This document shows, piece after piece, positions 7,664 to 17,316 of a stretch of 64,000 nt of DNA. Origin of the DNA: an uncultured Victivallales bacterium (lineage in GTDB: Bacteria > Verrucomicrobiota > Lentisphaeria > Victivallales > UBA1829); NCBI GenBank assembly GCA_934661375.1, contig CAKUJH010000014.1, positions 1-64,000 of the forward strand, read 5' to 3'. Within the stretch, counting starts at the first letter, position 1. Every line of letters begins with the position of its first letter. The notes beneath the pieces are model-generated. The model was not told the DNA's origin, ran no database searches, and saw only the letters and a program-made list of their open reading frames with translations. The position numbers and the translations under genes are program-made.

Positions 7664-8641
7664 ATGGAAGGGTATGCCAGAGACATCAAGCTGTTCAGTG
7701 GAACCGCGAATCCAAAACTTGCCGAGGCAATTGCACGGCACATGCATTTGGAACTGGGACATGTGAACATCGAGCGTTTTCCTGACGGCGAGATTTTTGT
7801 GCAGTACCGGGATATGTTGAGAACGTCGGACGTGTTCATTATTCAGCCGACCTGCAATCCGGTCAATGAAAACATTATGGAACTGCTGATCATGCTCGAC
7901 GCCGCGCGCCGCGCCTCCGCTGCCCGGATCACCGTGGTGATTCCTTTCTTCGGATATGCCCGGCAGGACCGCAAGGACCGTCCCCGTGTGCCGATCAGTG
8001 CGAAACTGGTTGCCAATCTGCTGACGACCGCCGGAGCCAACCGTGTGCTGGCAATGGATCTGCACGCTCAGCAGATTCAGGGATTCTTCGATATTCCGGT
8101 GGATCATCTGTATGCGTTCCCTGTGATGCTGGCGTACATGCGCGATCATCTGAAACTTGATTCCGAAACGGTGATTGTCGCGCCGGACTCCGGCAGCGTG
8201 AAACTGGCGCACTCCTTCGCGGACCGTCTGAACTGCGGCTTTGCCGTGGTCGCCAAACGCCGCGTCAATGCGACAACCGTCGAATCTTCCCATCTGGTCG
8301 GCGACATCAAAGGACGCGACTGCGTGATCTGCGATGACCTGACTTCCACTGCCGGTACGCTCTGCGCGGCTGCGGATCTGCTGAAACGGGAAGGCGCCAA
8401 GAAAGTTTATTCCGTGGTTTCCCACTGTCTGCTGACGGACGCCGGCTACGAGCGTCTGAAAAACAGTGCGATTGAAGAACTGATTACGACCAACACGGTT
8501 CCGCATGAAGACCGTGCCGGCTGCCATGTTCACACGCTGTGTGTGGCTCCGCTGCTGGCGGAAGCAATCAAACGTATTCACGAAGGTGATTCGGTGTCCT
8601 GCCTGTTCGAGGCAAATCCGCCGGAAGACCTGCTTCTCTGA
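7664..8641 (+). CDS. prs: Ribose-phosphate pyrophosphokinase (PRPP synthetase)
   Basis: Prs makes PRPP from ribose 5-phosphate and ATP for nucleotide, histidine and tryptophan synthesis. From ATG 7664 it is 325 residues, beginning MEGYARDIKLFSG, close to the usual family start; GGGAG/GGAGTG at 7648-7654 precedes it. An in-frame ATG at 7646 would add six residues and has no ribosome site. Motifs: ERFPDGEIFVQ, PFFGYARQDRK, the catalytic loop after VVAKRR and the PRPP loop VICDDLTSTAGT, whose DDLTS is a variant of the common DDMID. It leads a translation/replication operon. Confidence 0.93.
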   Translation: MEGYARDIKLFSGTANPKLAEAIARHMHLELGHVNIERFPDGEIFVQYRDMLRTSDVFIIQPTCNPVNENIMELLIMLDAARRASAARITVVIPFFGYARQDRKDRPRVPISAKLVANLLTTAGANRVLAMDLHAQQIQGFFDIPVDHLYAFPVMLAYMRDHLKLDSETVIVAPDSGSVKLAHSFADRLNCGFAVVAKRRVNATTVESSHLVGDIKGRDCVICDDLTSTAGTLCAAADLLKREGAKKVYSVVSHCLLTDAGYERLKNSAIEELITTNTVPHEDRAGCHVHTLCVAPLLAEAIKRIHEGDSVSCLFEANPPEDLLL

Positions 8642-8685
8642 GTAGATAAAAACATTGCTGTATAACCTAAAAAGGAAGGTAAAAA

Positions 8686-9369
8686 ATGGCAAAACAGAAA
8701 CATGTATTGAATGTGGTGACGCGTACCGAACTGGGTTCGGCTGCGGTCAGACGTCTCCGTGCCGCCGGGCATATTCCCGCTGTGATCTACGGTCATGGCG
8801 AACCTGCCAAAACCCTGTATTTCTCTGCTGCCGAGTGGGAAACCCTCCAGAAGTTTGAATTGAATCTGCTCTCTCTGAAAGAAGGCGATCAGGAAATGCT
8901 CGCGCTGATCAAGGAAGTTCAGAATGACTTCATCCGCGGCAAAGTGAAACACGTCGACTTCCTGGAAGTCCGCCGCGACCAGATGATCCGCGCCACGGTT
9001 GCCGTGCATCCGGGTCACGAAGCACCTGCCGGTGCTGCCCTGGGCGGTATGCTGGAACAGGATATTCACGAATTTGAAGTGGAATGTCTGCCGGATGCTC
9101 TGCCGGAACACATCGAAGTCGATGTGAGCGCGCTGGGTCTGGGTGAAGGTCTCCATGTGTCTCAGATCAAGGCTCCGGAAGGTGTCAAGATTCTGAACGA
9201 CGGCGAACTGGTCGTTTTCCACGTGGTCGATCCGTCCACGATCGTGGAAGATATTCCGGAACCGGTTGCTCCTGCTGAAGGTGAAGCTGCTGAACCGGAA
9301 GTCATCGGCGAAAAGGAAAGAGCTGCCAAAGCTGCTGAAAAAGCCGCTGACGAAGGCAAAAAGAAATAA
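8686..9369 (+). CDS. rplY: 50S ribosomal protein L25/Ctc (two-domain type)
   Basis: L25 binds 5S rRNA in the large subunit. At 227 residues it is the long TL5/CTC form: an N-terminal 5S-binding beta barrel (residues about 1-95, with VIYGHGEP) followed by the CTC domain, then an Ala/Glu/Lys-rich acidic tail ending in lysines. GGAAGG precedes ATG 8686. The order prs-rplY-pth is common in many bacteria and supports the call. Confidence 0.92.
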   Translation: MAKQKHVLNVVTRTELGSAAVRRLRAAGHIPAVIYGHGEPAKTLYFSAAEWETLQKFELNLLSLKEGDQEMLALIKEVQNDFIRGKVKHVDFLEVRRDQMIRATVAVHPGHEAPAGAALGGMLEQDIHEFEVECLPDALPEHIEVDVSALGLGEGLHVSQIKAPEGVKILNDGELVVFHVVDPSTIVEDIPEPVAPAEGEAAEPEVIGEKERAAKAAEKAADEGKKK

Positions 9370-9411
9370 TAAGCCGGTCCGGTCTGATTCCGAACGGCGG
9401 GGTATGCGGTC

Positions 9412-10044
9412 ATGGGAATGCCAGATGATTTTGGAACAAGAGTTCTCATCGCGGGTCTGGGTAATCCGGGAGTGGAATACCGGGACACCCGCCATAATGT
9501 CGGATTCATGGTGCTCGACCGTCTTGCCGCCCGTTTGCCGAAAAAAAACTTCGAGGAGATTCACGGGTGTTCTTCGCACTATCTGAAAGGAACGTATGCT
9601 GGAAAGCCGTTGTTTCTGCAGAAGCCGGAGACTTATATGAATCTGAGCGGAGAAGCGGTGTCCTCGCTCATGAAGCGGGAAAACATCGGGACGGACGGTC
9701 TGCTGGTGGTCTACGACGACATGGATCTGGAAGTCGGAAAACTGCGGATTCGCGAGAAAGGCTCCTGCGGCGGACATAATGGAATCCGTTCCATCATTGA
9801 ACATGCGGGAACCGAAAAATTTGCGCGGATCCGGGTCGGGATCGGGCATCGCACGGGAACGGGAGCCGATTATGTGCTTTCCCCGTTTGAGCCGGCGGAG
9901 CGCGAAATCCTGGACAAGGTGCTGGATGCCGCCGCAGATGCAGTGATACTGCTGCTGCGCAGAGGAATCAGACAGGCTATGAACGAATACAATCCGCTGG
10001 ATTTTTCAGCGGGAACAGATGATACGGAAAAAACGAACCGTTGA
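9412..10044 (+). CDS. pth: Peptidyl-tRNA hydrolase
   Basis: Pth releases peptides from prematurely dropped peptidyl-tRNA. The 210-residue protein has LIAGLGNPGVEYRDTRHNVGF with the catalytic His, QKPETYMNLSG, VVYDDMDLEVGKLRIR and GGHNGIRSI, which carry the Asn and Asp active-site residues. ATG 9412 is used; ATG 9418 two codons later is also possible. Neither has a strong ribosome site, and coupling to rplY is likely. Confidence 0.95.
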   Translation: MGMPDDFGTRVLIAGLGNPGVEYRDTRHNVGFMVLDRLAARLPKKNFEEIHGCSSHYLKGTYAGKPLFLQKPETYMNLSGEAVSSLMKRENIGTDGLLVVYDDMDLEVGKLRIREKGSCGGHNGIRSIIEHAGTEKFARIRVGIGHRTGTGADYVLSPFEPAEREILDKVLDAAADAVILLLRRGIRQAMNEYNPLDFSAGTDDTEKTNR

Positions 10045-10073
10045 ACAACATAAATACACCAGGAGGTGTGACC

Positions 10074-10409
10074 TTGAAAAAGTACGAGGCAGTGTTCATT
10101 CTCGACATGAGAAAAGTTGAGGATGAAGGGAAGGCCTTCTCCGATGAGTTCGCGAAGAACCTTCAGAGTTGGGGTGGCAGCATGGTCGAAGCGATCGCCA
10201 TGGGACGCAAACAGTTTGCGCGCGAAATCAACAAACGCAAAGCCGGTATCTACTGGAACTACATTTTCGAGCTGGATCCGCTGAAAGTGAAAGAAATCCG
10301 CGACAAATATCGTTTGGATGAAAGAATGATTCGAATGCTGATCATCAGCTATGAACGTCCCGAACAGGTTCGTTCCACGATGAGCGTTGCTCCGGAAGCG
10401 GCTGAATAA
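10074..10409 (+). CDS. rpsF: 30S ribosomal protein S6
   Basis: S6 binds 16S rRNA with S18. The best start is TTG 10074: AGGAGG at 10061-10066 lies 7 bases upstream, and the product then begins with the usual KKYEAVFIL. This gives 111 residues. An upstream in-frame TTG at 10041 overlaps the pth stop but has no ribosome site. The order rpsF-ssb-rpsR-rplI-dnaB is the classic bacterial cluster. The rare TTG start may limit translation of this autoregulation-prone gene. Confidence 0.93.
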   Translation: MKKYEAVFILDMRKVEDEGKAFSDEFAKNLQSWGGSMVEAIAMGRKQFAREINKRKAGIYWNYIFELDPLKVKEIRDKYRLDERMIRMLIISYERPEQVRSTMSVAPEAAE

Positions 10410-10438
10410 TCTGAATCCAGGAAAGGAGTCCTTCAATT

Positions 10439-11035
10439 ATGGCATCCTTGAACAAAGTGTTGTTGATGGGAAATCTGACCCGGAATCCGGAAATCAGATA
10501 TACTCCGGGCGGCAGCGCCGTCTGCGAATTCGGAATGGCGATCAATCGCCGTTTCATGCAGGCGAACGGACAGGAGAAGGATGAAACCTGTTTTGTAGAC
10601 ATCACTGTCTGGGGAAAACAGGCTGAAAGCACGTCCCGCTACTTGCAGAAGGGCTCCTCTGTGTTCGTTGAAGGCCGTTTGGTTTTTGACCAGTGGACCG
10701 AAAAAGATACCGGCAACAAGCGTTCGCGTCTGCGGGTTTACGCAGAGCGGGTGCAGTTCCTGGACCGCCGTGATGCCGCAGGGCAGCAGGGCGGCGACCC
10801 GGATGGAGCCGTTGCACCGTCTTATTCCCAGGCACCGCAGCAGGGCGGGTATTCCCGCTTCCGCAATCAGCAGCCTGGCGGCGGTCCTTACGGCGGTCCG
10901 GTTCAGCAGCAGCCCCGGCAGCAGTATCGCCAGGCGCCTCCGCCTCCCGCGGCTCCTCAGCAGGAAGCCCCGCAGATGCCGGAGGAACCGCCGTATGAAC
11001 CGGTCGAAGGCATCGACGACGATATTCCGTTCTGA
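10439..11035 (+). CDS. ssb: Single-stranded DNA-binding protein
   Basis: SSB coats single-stranded DNA and recruits replication and repair proteins through its C-terminal tail. The 198-residue protein has an OB fold (residues 1 to about 105, with NKVLLMGNLTRNPEIRYTP and DITVWGKQAE), a long linker rich in Gln, Pro, Gly and Tyr, and the acidic tip DDDIPF. AAAGGAG precedes the ATG. Confidence 0.95.
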   Translation: MASLNKVLLMGNLTRNPEIRYTPGGSAVCEFGMAINRRFMQANGQEKDETCFVDITVWGKQAESTSRYLQKGSSVFVEGRLVFDQWTEKDTGNKRSRLRVYAERVQFLDRRDAAGQQGGDPDGAVAPSYSQAPQQGGYSRFRNQQPGGGPYGGPVQQQPRQQYRQAPPPPAAPQQEAPQMPEEPPYEPVEGIDDDIPF

Positions 11036-11073
11036 CCAATTGCATTCAAACATAAAAAAACAGGAGAAAAAAC

Positions 11074-11310
11074 ATGGCTATGCAAAATAGAAAACGCCGC
11101 GCGAAACGGCGTATTGCCAAACCGAAAATCTGCAGACTTTGCGAAAATAAGATTAATTTCATTGATTTCAAAGACGCTGATCTGCTGAAAAAATTCCAGA
11201 CGGAAAAAGGCCGCATTCTGCCCCGCAGAATCACCGGAACCTGTCTGAAACACCAGAAGATGCTCAGCACTGCCATTCAGCGTGCCCGCATCATCAGCAT
11301 TGTTCTCTAA
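11074..11310 (+). CDS. rpsR: 30S ribosomal protein S18
   Basis: This is a 78-residue basic protein with KICRLCENK followed by the IDFKDADLL and GRILPRRITGTCLKHQ signatures of S18. It pairs with S6 on the platform of the small subunit. The CxxC near the start with the later Cys and His suggests the zinc-binding form, which is an inference. Confidence 0.96.
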   Translation: MAMQNRKRRAKRRIAKPKICRLCENKINFIDFKDADLLKKFQTEKGRILPRRITGTCLKHQKMLSTAIQRARIISIVL

Positions 11311-11332
11311 CCTCTAAAGAAAGGCAACTATC

Positions 11333-11788
11333 ATGGCTGCTACTATGAATCTGATCCTGCTGCAGGACGTGGAGGATCTTGGTCTGGCCGGTGATTCCGT
11401 TCATGTTTCGCCTGGCTTTGGAAGAAACTACCTGATCCCCCGCGGTCTGGCCGCTCCGGCTTCTGCCGTCGCTCTGCGTCAGCTCGAAGCTCAGAAGGAA
11501 AAAATCGAAGCCAAACGCAAAGCGGATCTCGAAGCCGCTCAGGCTCTGGCTGCGAAAATCGCCGAAATGTCTGTCGAAATCCCGATGCAGGCTTCCGATG
11601 ACGATCACCTGTTCGGTTCCGTTACCGAACGCGTGGTCTGCGAAGCCTACGCCGCCAAAGGTGTCCAGATCGAACATCAGCGCGTCCGCATGGACAAGCA
11701 TATCCGTACTCTGGGCGAATATGACATCAACATCAAACTGCATCAGGATGTCATTGCCACCGGCAAAATCGTGATCACCCGGGCATAA
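11333..11788 (+). CDS. rplI: 50S ribosomal protein L9
   Basis: The 151-residue protein has the L9 N-terminal domain (NLILLQDVEDLGLAGD, PGFGRNYLIPRGLA), a long connecting helix rich in Glu/Lys/Ala and a C-terminal domain (LFGSVTERVVCEA). GAAAGG precedes the ATG. dnaB begins 6 bases after its stop. Confidence 0.96.
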   Translation: MAATMNLILLQDVEDLGLAGDSVHVSPGFGRNYLIPRGLAAPASAVALRQLEAQKEKIEAKRKADLEAAQALAAKIAEMSVEIPMQASDDDHLFGSVTERVVCEAYAAKGVQIEHQRVRMDKHIRTLGEYDINIKLHQDVIATGKIVITRA

Positions 11789-11794
11789 CGGATC

Positions 11795-13408
11795 ATGGCT
11801 GTCGAAGAAGACATGCAGGAATTTCCGGTCGGAGAGGAACTCGTTTCCGCTCCTCCGGAAACTCCGAGAAGAACGCGGAAGACAGCTCAAAACAGCTCTT
11901 CTGCGCTTCCTGTCTATGCCGATCTGAAAACAGAACGCGCAGTCATCGCCGCTCTGATGATCGAGCCTGCATGTCTTTCGACAGTGGTTACGATTCTGGG
12001 GGGACTTTCGTCTTCCGCCGCGGGAAACACCCGCAAAAAGAACTCCGCTTCCGACCCCGACGCCTCGAAGCGGGAGATGTATCACAGTCAGGCGTCGATG
12101 ATTTTTTATGACCTGAAGTATGCAGCAGTCTACGAGGCTGTTCTTGAACTCAGTGAAAAAGGAATCGCGGTCGACATTCTGAGTCTGACCACGGTTCTGG
12201 AACAGAGCAAGCGGCTGGAAGCTATTGGCGGACAGGATTTTCTGATTGATGTGCAGTCTTCCATCGCCAGTACCGCGAATATCGAGTCCTGGTGTTCCTC
12301 GCTGCGGGATTATGCCATGCTGCGGGAAATGCTGCGCACCTGTTCCGGCGCAGTGGATATGTGCCGCAATTTTCAGGGAAATGTCAAGTCGCTGCTGGAC
12401 AATGTGGAATCTGAAATTTTCAAAGTCCGCAATAAATTTGTTCAGCCGGAAATCCGAGAACTGCGTGATCTGCTGGGAATCACTTTCAAAGGATTCATGG
12501 ACTTGATTGACCGCAAGGTCGAACCCGGCATTCCGACCGGTTATCCGGATCTGGACCGTTTGATCGGCGGCGGGCTGAAACCCGGTGAAATGTTTGTTCT
12601 TGCCGCCCGGCCGTCTATCGGGAAAACCGCTATCGCTCTGAATATCGTGCGCAACATTGTCATGCGTGAAGTCAACGGCGTACGCAAGAATGTACTGTTC
12701 TTCAGTCTGGAAATGAGCGCGGAACAGGTGGCTCAGCGTATGCTCTGTACGGAAGCGAAAGTTTCGCTGTCCTCCATCATGGACCGCAACCTTCAGAAAG
12801 GGGATATTTCGCGGCTCACGCAGGCGGTGTCATCCATGAAGGAAGCCCAGCTGTCTGTGGACCCGACTGCCGGCATTTCCGTTTTTGAACTGCGGGCGAA
12901 AGCTCGCAAAATCAACGATCAGAAGAAACTGGATCTGATTGTGATCGACTATCTTCAGCTGATGAAATCGGGCGAACCCGGCGGAAATGAGAGCCGGCAG
13001 GTGGAAGTCGCCGCGATTTCCGGCGGACTGAAAAAGCTGGCGAAAGATTTGGGGCTTCCGGTGCTGGTGCTGGCACAGTTGAACCGTGAATCGGAAAAAG
13101 GACAGGAAAACAATGCCAATGCCCTGCCGAAACTGAGTCATCTGCGCGAATCCGGAGCCATTGAGCAGGACGCCGACGTGGTGGTGTTCCTGCACCGCAA
13201 ACGGGATGAATCCAAGGAACAGAATCAGGAAGCCAACCGGATCGGAGTTGATGCCAAACTGATTGTGGAAAAGAACCGTCAAGGAAAAACCGGTATTGTC
13301 GATCTGAAGTTTTTCCCGTCCCTGATGGAATTCCGGAGCATCGATCACCGTTATTCCGATGCAGACCGTTCCCCGAATGAAATTTCGGATGGAAATTTGC
13401 CTAAATAA
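11795..13408 (+). CDS. dnaB: Replicative DNA helicase
   Basis: DnaB unwinds DNA ahead of the replisome as a hexamer. At 537 residues it is longer than the usual 450-480: it has an extended, basic N-terminus and an extra stretch rich in Ser, Lys and Ala (about residues 68-95) inside the N-terminal domain. The RecA-like domain has Walker A ARPSIGKTA (about 270-278), FFSLEMSAEQ, Walker B LIVIDYLQLM and HLRESGAIEQDADVV. No intein is present. It closes the operon. Confidence 0.94.
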   Translation: MAVEEDMQEFPVGEELVSAPPETPRRTRKTAQNSSSALPVYADLKTERAVIAALMIEPACLSTVVTILGGLSSSAAGNTRKKNSASDPDASKREMYHSQASMIFYDLKYAAVYEAVLELSEKGIAVDILSLTTVLEQSKRLEAIGGQDFLIDVQSSIASTANIESWCSSLRDYAMLREMLRTCSGAVDMCRNFQGNVKSLLDNVESEIFKVRNKFVQPEIRELRDLLGITFKGFMDLIDRKVEPGIPTGYPDLDRLIGGGLKPGEMFVLAARPSIGKTAIALNIVRNIVMREVNGVRKNVLFFSLEMSAEQVAQRMLCTEAKVSLSSIMDRNLQKGDISRLTQAVSSMKEAQLSVDPTAGISVFELRAKARKINDQKKLDLIVIDYLQLMKSGEPGGNESRQVEVAAISGGLKKLAKDLGLPVLVLAQLNRESEKGQENNANALPKLSHLRESGAIEQDADVVVFLHRKRDESKEQNQEANRIGVDAKLIVEKNRQGKTGIVDLKFFPSLMEFRSIDHRYSDADRSPNEISDGNLPK

Positions 13409-13409
13409 T

Positions 13410-13438
13410 TTGATTTTTCAAAAAAACGGCGTTATAGT
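13410..13438 (+). promoter_or_regulatory. bamA promoter
   Basis: TTGATT (13410-13415) and TATAGT (13433-13438) are spaced exactly 17 bases, about 30 bases before the bamA start. The T-run and CAAAAA after the -35 box recur upstream of pal and of the lipoprotein gene at 24751. Confidence 0.6.
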
Positions 13439-13469
13439 TTCTATCTTTATAAACGGAAGGCTTTGAAAA

Positions 13470-15827
13470 GTGTTTTTGATAAAAAATATGAGCAAGACCC
13501 GATGCGCCGGCTGGCTGGGGGTGCTTCTGGCGGTTTCCGCCTGTACTCTGACGGCAGAGGAGATATCCTCGGTGGTGTTTCAGCAGGGAACCGATTATAA
13601 GTTCGAGGAAGATATTCTCCGGGCCAACGTCCAGAGCCGCAAGGGCGGGCATTACAGTGAACGCGCGGTCAATGATGACATCAAGCGGCTTCATGCCATG
13701 GGCATGTTTTCCGATGTGGTATCCGAAACCCGCAAAACTCCGGACGGCAAGATTGACATCATTTTCAAGCTGCTGCCCAAACCGGTGGTGACGGAAATCC
13801 GTTTTGTCGGCAATAAAAAATATCCGGAGAAAAAACTTCTGGAGGAAATTCAGATTGTACCCAACGTTCCGCTGAATGACCTGGCTCTCCGCAACAGCGC
13901 GGATGCTCTGCGCAAATTTTACCAGTCCAAAGGACTGAATGACGCCATCATCGAGCCGGTTTTCGAGAAAATTGACGACCATCATATCCGCATTGTTTTC
14001 AAAATCAAGGAAAATCTGCGCATCCGCGTCGGCAAGGTGGATTTTCAGACCGCCAAAGGCGAAGAAGTCAAAGTTTATGAACCTTCGGAACTGCGTGACA
14101 GCATTGCCAACCGCCAGTCATTTCTGAGTCATCCGTGGTTCAGCTGGATATTTGATTACGGACTGCTGAACCGGGATGAACTGAACCGGGACAAGATCCG
14201 GCTGCGCGAAATGTATTGGAAGAAAGGGTATCTGGATTTCCGCGTGCTGGATGTGAAACTGACCGAAGAACCGGGAAATCCGGAAATCATGAATGTGGTT
14301 TTTCAGGTGGAGGAAGGCGAGCCGTACAAAATCGGAAAAGTTTCGTTTTCCGGTCCGGAACGTTTCAAGCCGGAAGAACTGGTTCAGCTGATTCCTCTGA
14401 AAACGGGGGAAACGTATTCCAGTGATACGGAACGAGCCTCCATGGATCTGATTGACCACAAATACAGCCGGCTCGGTTATGCGGATTTCGGGATTCGCCC
14501 GATGCTTTCCCCGAATTACAAAACCCACACGGTGGACGTCAATTTCGATGTGAAGGAAGGTCCGCTTTACCGGATCAACCATATTTTCATTTCCGGCAAC
14601 CGCTATACCAAAGATTATGTGATCCGCCGGGAACTGCCGATCATCCCCGGTGATCCCGTTGACAAAAATATGGTCAAACTGTCCCGCGACCGTCTGATGG
14701 GAATGGGATATTTCAATTCGGTGGACGCCGTTTCCATCCGTTCGGAAAACGGTCCTGCCGATACGAAAGACATCGATATCCGCGTGGATGAAAAACGATT
14801 CATCGATGCCCGCATCGGTGCCACCTGGTCGGATTCCGACAGCCTTTCCGGTATGCTGGAAATCACTCATAAGAACATGGATATTCTGGACCCGTGGAAC
14901 TACTTCACCGGCGGCGGACAGCGTATGCGCCTGCTGGCACTGATGGGTCTGGAACGCTACAATTTCGAGCTGGACTTCACCGAACCGTGGCTGTTCGGCA
15001 TTCCGCTGCGCTGGGATGTTTCCGCATATTTCCGGAATGTGGAATATGATGACTGGGAAGAACGCCGCATCGGATTCACAACCAGTCTGACCAAACGCAT
15101 TTTCGATGATTTCACCACCATTTCCGGCGGTTACACGTTTGAACAGGTGCGCGTGCATCACATGGACAAAGACATGTCCGAAATTTTCCAGAGCGAAAAA
15201 GGCGATGAATATGTCGGGCGGCTGCATCTGTCATTGGAACGCGATACCCGGAACAGTGCCATGGATCCGACCAGCGGCTACAGCATCAGCGGGCTGGCTT
15301 CGATTACGTCCAAAATTTTCGGCGCGTCCAACAACTATATGCGGCTGGAACTGAAAGGAACTTATCATTACGCCTTCTTCAACGACTGGTTTGTTCTGAG
15401 TCTCGGCGGCAAAGTCGGTTTCCTTTCCTCCATCGGTACGGATGAACGGGTGCCGATCTTTGAACGCTATTTCCTGGGCGGCGGCGATTCCGTGCGCGGT
15501 TTCCCGTACCGGTCCATCGGTCCGGAAGACCGGAATCATGACAATTACGGCGGTCAGACCATGTATATTTTCTCCGCCGAGCTGTCCCATCCGATTTACA
15601 GCATTGTGCGCGGTGCGTTCTTCGCGGATATCGGCGATGCCGGTCCGGACCGTTTCAAATTCAATACGGTCAACATCGGTGTGGGTTACGGCTTGCGGGT
15701 GAAGCTGCCGAGCATCAATGCCCCGATCCGGCTGGATCTGGCATTCCCCGTGCTGAACAATCAGGACGGCGTGAGCAATTCGCTGCGTTTCCACTTCAAC
15801 ATGGGAGCGTCCTTCGGTCCGCGCTGA
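13470..15827 (+). CDS. bamA: Outer membrane protein assembly factor BamA
   Basis: BamA folds beta-barrel proteins into the outer membrane. The 785-residue protein has an N-terminal signal sequence with a likely cut near LTAEE, a run of POTRA domains to about residue 430 (for example VTEIRFVGNKKYPEKKL and INHIFISGNRYTKDY) and a C-terminal barrel with the lid-lock motif in DSVRGFPYR. GTG 13470 has GGAAGG 9 bases upstream; ATG 13488 is an alternative. The protein ends FGPR rather than in a terminal aromatic residue. It has its own promoter and terminator and is not followed by ompH/skp or lpxD. Confidence 0.92.
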   Translation: MFLIKNMSKTRCAGWLGVLLAVSACTLTAEEISSVVFQQGTDYKFEEDILRANVQSRKGGHYSERAVNDDIKRLHAMGMFSDVVSETRKTPDGKIDIIFKLLPKPVVTEIRFVGNKKYPEKKLLEEIQIVPNVPLNDLALRNSADALRKFYQSKGLNDAIIEPVFEKIDDHHIRIVFKIKENLRIRVGKVDFQTAKGEEVKVYEPSELRDSIANRQSFLSHPWFSWIFDYGLLNRDELNRDKIRLREMYWKKGYLDFRVLDVKLTEEPGNPEIMNVVFQVEEGEPYKIGKVSFSGPERFKPEELVQLIPLKTGETYSSDTERASMDLIDHKYSRLGYADFGIRPMLSPNYKTHTVDVNFDVKEGPLYRINHIFISGNRYTKDYVIRRELPIIPGDPVDKNMVKLSRDRLMGMGYFNSVDAVSIRSENGPADTKDIDIRVDEKRFIDARIGATWSDSDSLSGMLEITHKNMDILDPWNYFTGGGQRMRLLALMGLERYNFELDFTEPWLFGIPLRWDVSAYFRNVEYDDWEERRIGFTTSLTKRIFDDFTTISGGYTFEQVRVHHMDKDMSEIFQSEKGDEYVGRLHLSLERDTRNSAMDPTSGYSISGLASITSKIFGASNNYMRLELKGTYHYAFFNDWFVLSLGGKVGFLSSIGTDERVPIFERYFLGGGDSVRGFPYRSIGPEDRNHDNYGGQTMYIFSAELSHPIYSIVRGAFFADIGDAGPDRFKFNTVNIGVGYGLRVKLPSINAPIRLDLAFPVLNNQDGVSNSLRFHFNMGASFGPR

Positions 15828-15849
15828 TTCTGCTGAATCGGAAAATACG

Positions 15850-15890
15850 GGTTCTGTTCTCAGTGAATGGTGAACAGAACCTTTCTTTTT
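15850..15890 (+). terminator. Rho-independent terminator after bamA
   Basis: A perfect 10-bp stem GGTTCTGTTC/GAACAGAACC (15850-15859, 15872-15881) is followed by TTTCTTTTT. It overlaps the 3' end of the convergent protease gene and may serve both strands. Confidence 0.8.
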
Positions 15891-17266
15891 GCCAGATAAC
15901 TTTTTCCCTGATAAGAGATAGTGGTCAGAAAAACGGCGTGAACCGAATCATTGTAATGCAGATTTCTCAATGCGGCGGCGAGATCGTCTGCGGAATTGAT
16001 CATGTGGGAGCCGAGTTTAATCAGCAGATCACCGCGTTGAAGTTCCGGCAGCGTGTCCGGCATAATGCCGGAGATCAGCAGACCGGTTTTTACGGAATAT
16101 CCGGCTTCCTGCGCCAGCGTCGGCGTAACAGGGGTCAGTTTCAGTGACAGTTTGCGCTCGGCTTCCAGGAAAGGGTCTTTCAGGATTTGTCTGCTGACTT
16201 TCAGACGAAATGTTCCGGCGGAGGTTTCCAGCACGACAGGGGCATCCAGCTTGAGATGCATCAGCATACGGCTTACCGTGAGCAGATCCTCGACCGGTTT
16301 TCCATTGATCCGGAGCAGCTGAACATTTTTGGGTATTTTCGCCAGTGCCGCCGGTGATCCCTGCAGCGTGTTGGCAATGACAATCCGGCGGACGCCAGAT
16401 TCATTTTCCTGCCAGGCGGGAATGATGCCCAGGATCACCGGGCCGAAACGTTCCGGCAGCATCCAGGTCGCCAGCACATTTTCAATCCGGGAAAGGGGAA
16501 TGGCGAAACCGATGCCCGGCGCGTTTTCGAACACGGACATGTTCATGCCGATGACATTGCCTTCAATATTGACCAGCGGGCCGCCGCTGTTGCCGGGGTA
16601 GACAATGGCGTCCGTCTGAAGAATATCGGAAAAGATGGTGCGTCCCTGCCAGACGAACCGACGCCGGGTGCCGCTGAGAGCCCCCACGGTAATGGAACTG
16701 TCCAGCCCGAACGGATTGCCGACGGCAATGACGGTTTCGCCGAGGAACAGTTTCCCGGAATTGTCGCAGCGGATGGCTTGCAGTCCCGCGGGAGGATTTT
16801 CCAGTTTCAGCAGGGCTATATCATTGAGCGGATCGTCCGCAATGATCCGGGCTTCACAGTTTTTCCCGCCGTTGAGCGTGATGACGATTTTGGAAGCCCG
16901 TTCGACCACATGGGCATTGGTTACAATCAGACCGGAGGAATCTATGATGAATCCGCTGCCGAGCGAATAGCTTTTGCCGCTTTTCTGGGAACGCAGGAAT
17001 TTGTCGAACATCTGCCGGAACGATTCATCATATGCGGATTCCGGCGTCTGGGAACGGATGATGTGTTCCGTGCCGATATTGACTACGGACGGCATGACTT
17101 TTTCAATGGCGCGCACTACGGCATTGCGGCGTTCCGGAGCTGGCTGTTCCGCCGGTTCGGAGGATGCCGGCTGCGGTTTTCCCGGACGCGGACAGAACAA
17201 AAACAGGATGAAAACCAGAAATATTGCGGAAAACAGCAAAAAAGAGCTTGCTTTTTTAGTAATCAT
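15860..17266 (-). CDS. DegQ/HtrA-like periplasmic serine protease
   Basis: This 468-residue trypsin-like protease would handle misfolded envelope proteins. ATG 17266 is preferred to the upstream ATG 17299 because AAGGAG lies 9-10 bases before it. It begins with a hydrophobic signal anchor, then a Pro-rich linker. The catalytic triad is visible: His in TNAHVV, Asp in DDPLNDIALL and Ser in GNSGGPL. Two PDZ-like regions follow (about residues 270-365 and 380-455). Convergent with bamA, which fits an envelope quality-control role. Confidence 0.88.
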   Translation of the reverse strand: MITKKASSFLLFSAIFLVFILFLFCPRPGKPQPASSEPAEQPAPERRNAVVRAIEKVMPSVVNIGTEHIIRSQTPESAYDESFRQMFDKFLRSQKSGKSYSLGSGFIIDSSGLIVTNAHVVERASKIVITLNGGKNCEARIIADDPLNDIALLKLENPPAGLQAIRCDNSGKLFLGETVIAVGNPFGLDSSITVGALSGTRRRFVWQGRTIFSDILQTDAIVYPGNSGGPLVNIEGNVIGMNMSVFENAPGIGFAIPLSRIENVLATWMLPERFGPVILGIIPAWQENESGVRRIVIANTLQGSPAALAKIPKNVQLLRINGKPVEDLLTVSRMLMHLKLDAPVVLETSAGTFRLKVSRQILKDPFLEAERKLSLKLTPVTPTLAQEAGYSVKTGLLISGIMPDTLPELQRGDLLIKLGSHMINSADDLAAALRNLHYNDSVHAVFLTTISYQGKSYLAKRKVLFTIH

Positions 17267-17316
17267 GTGAAATATTCTCCTTGTTGTATTCAATAGCATA
17301 ACAGCCGGACGGAAAA

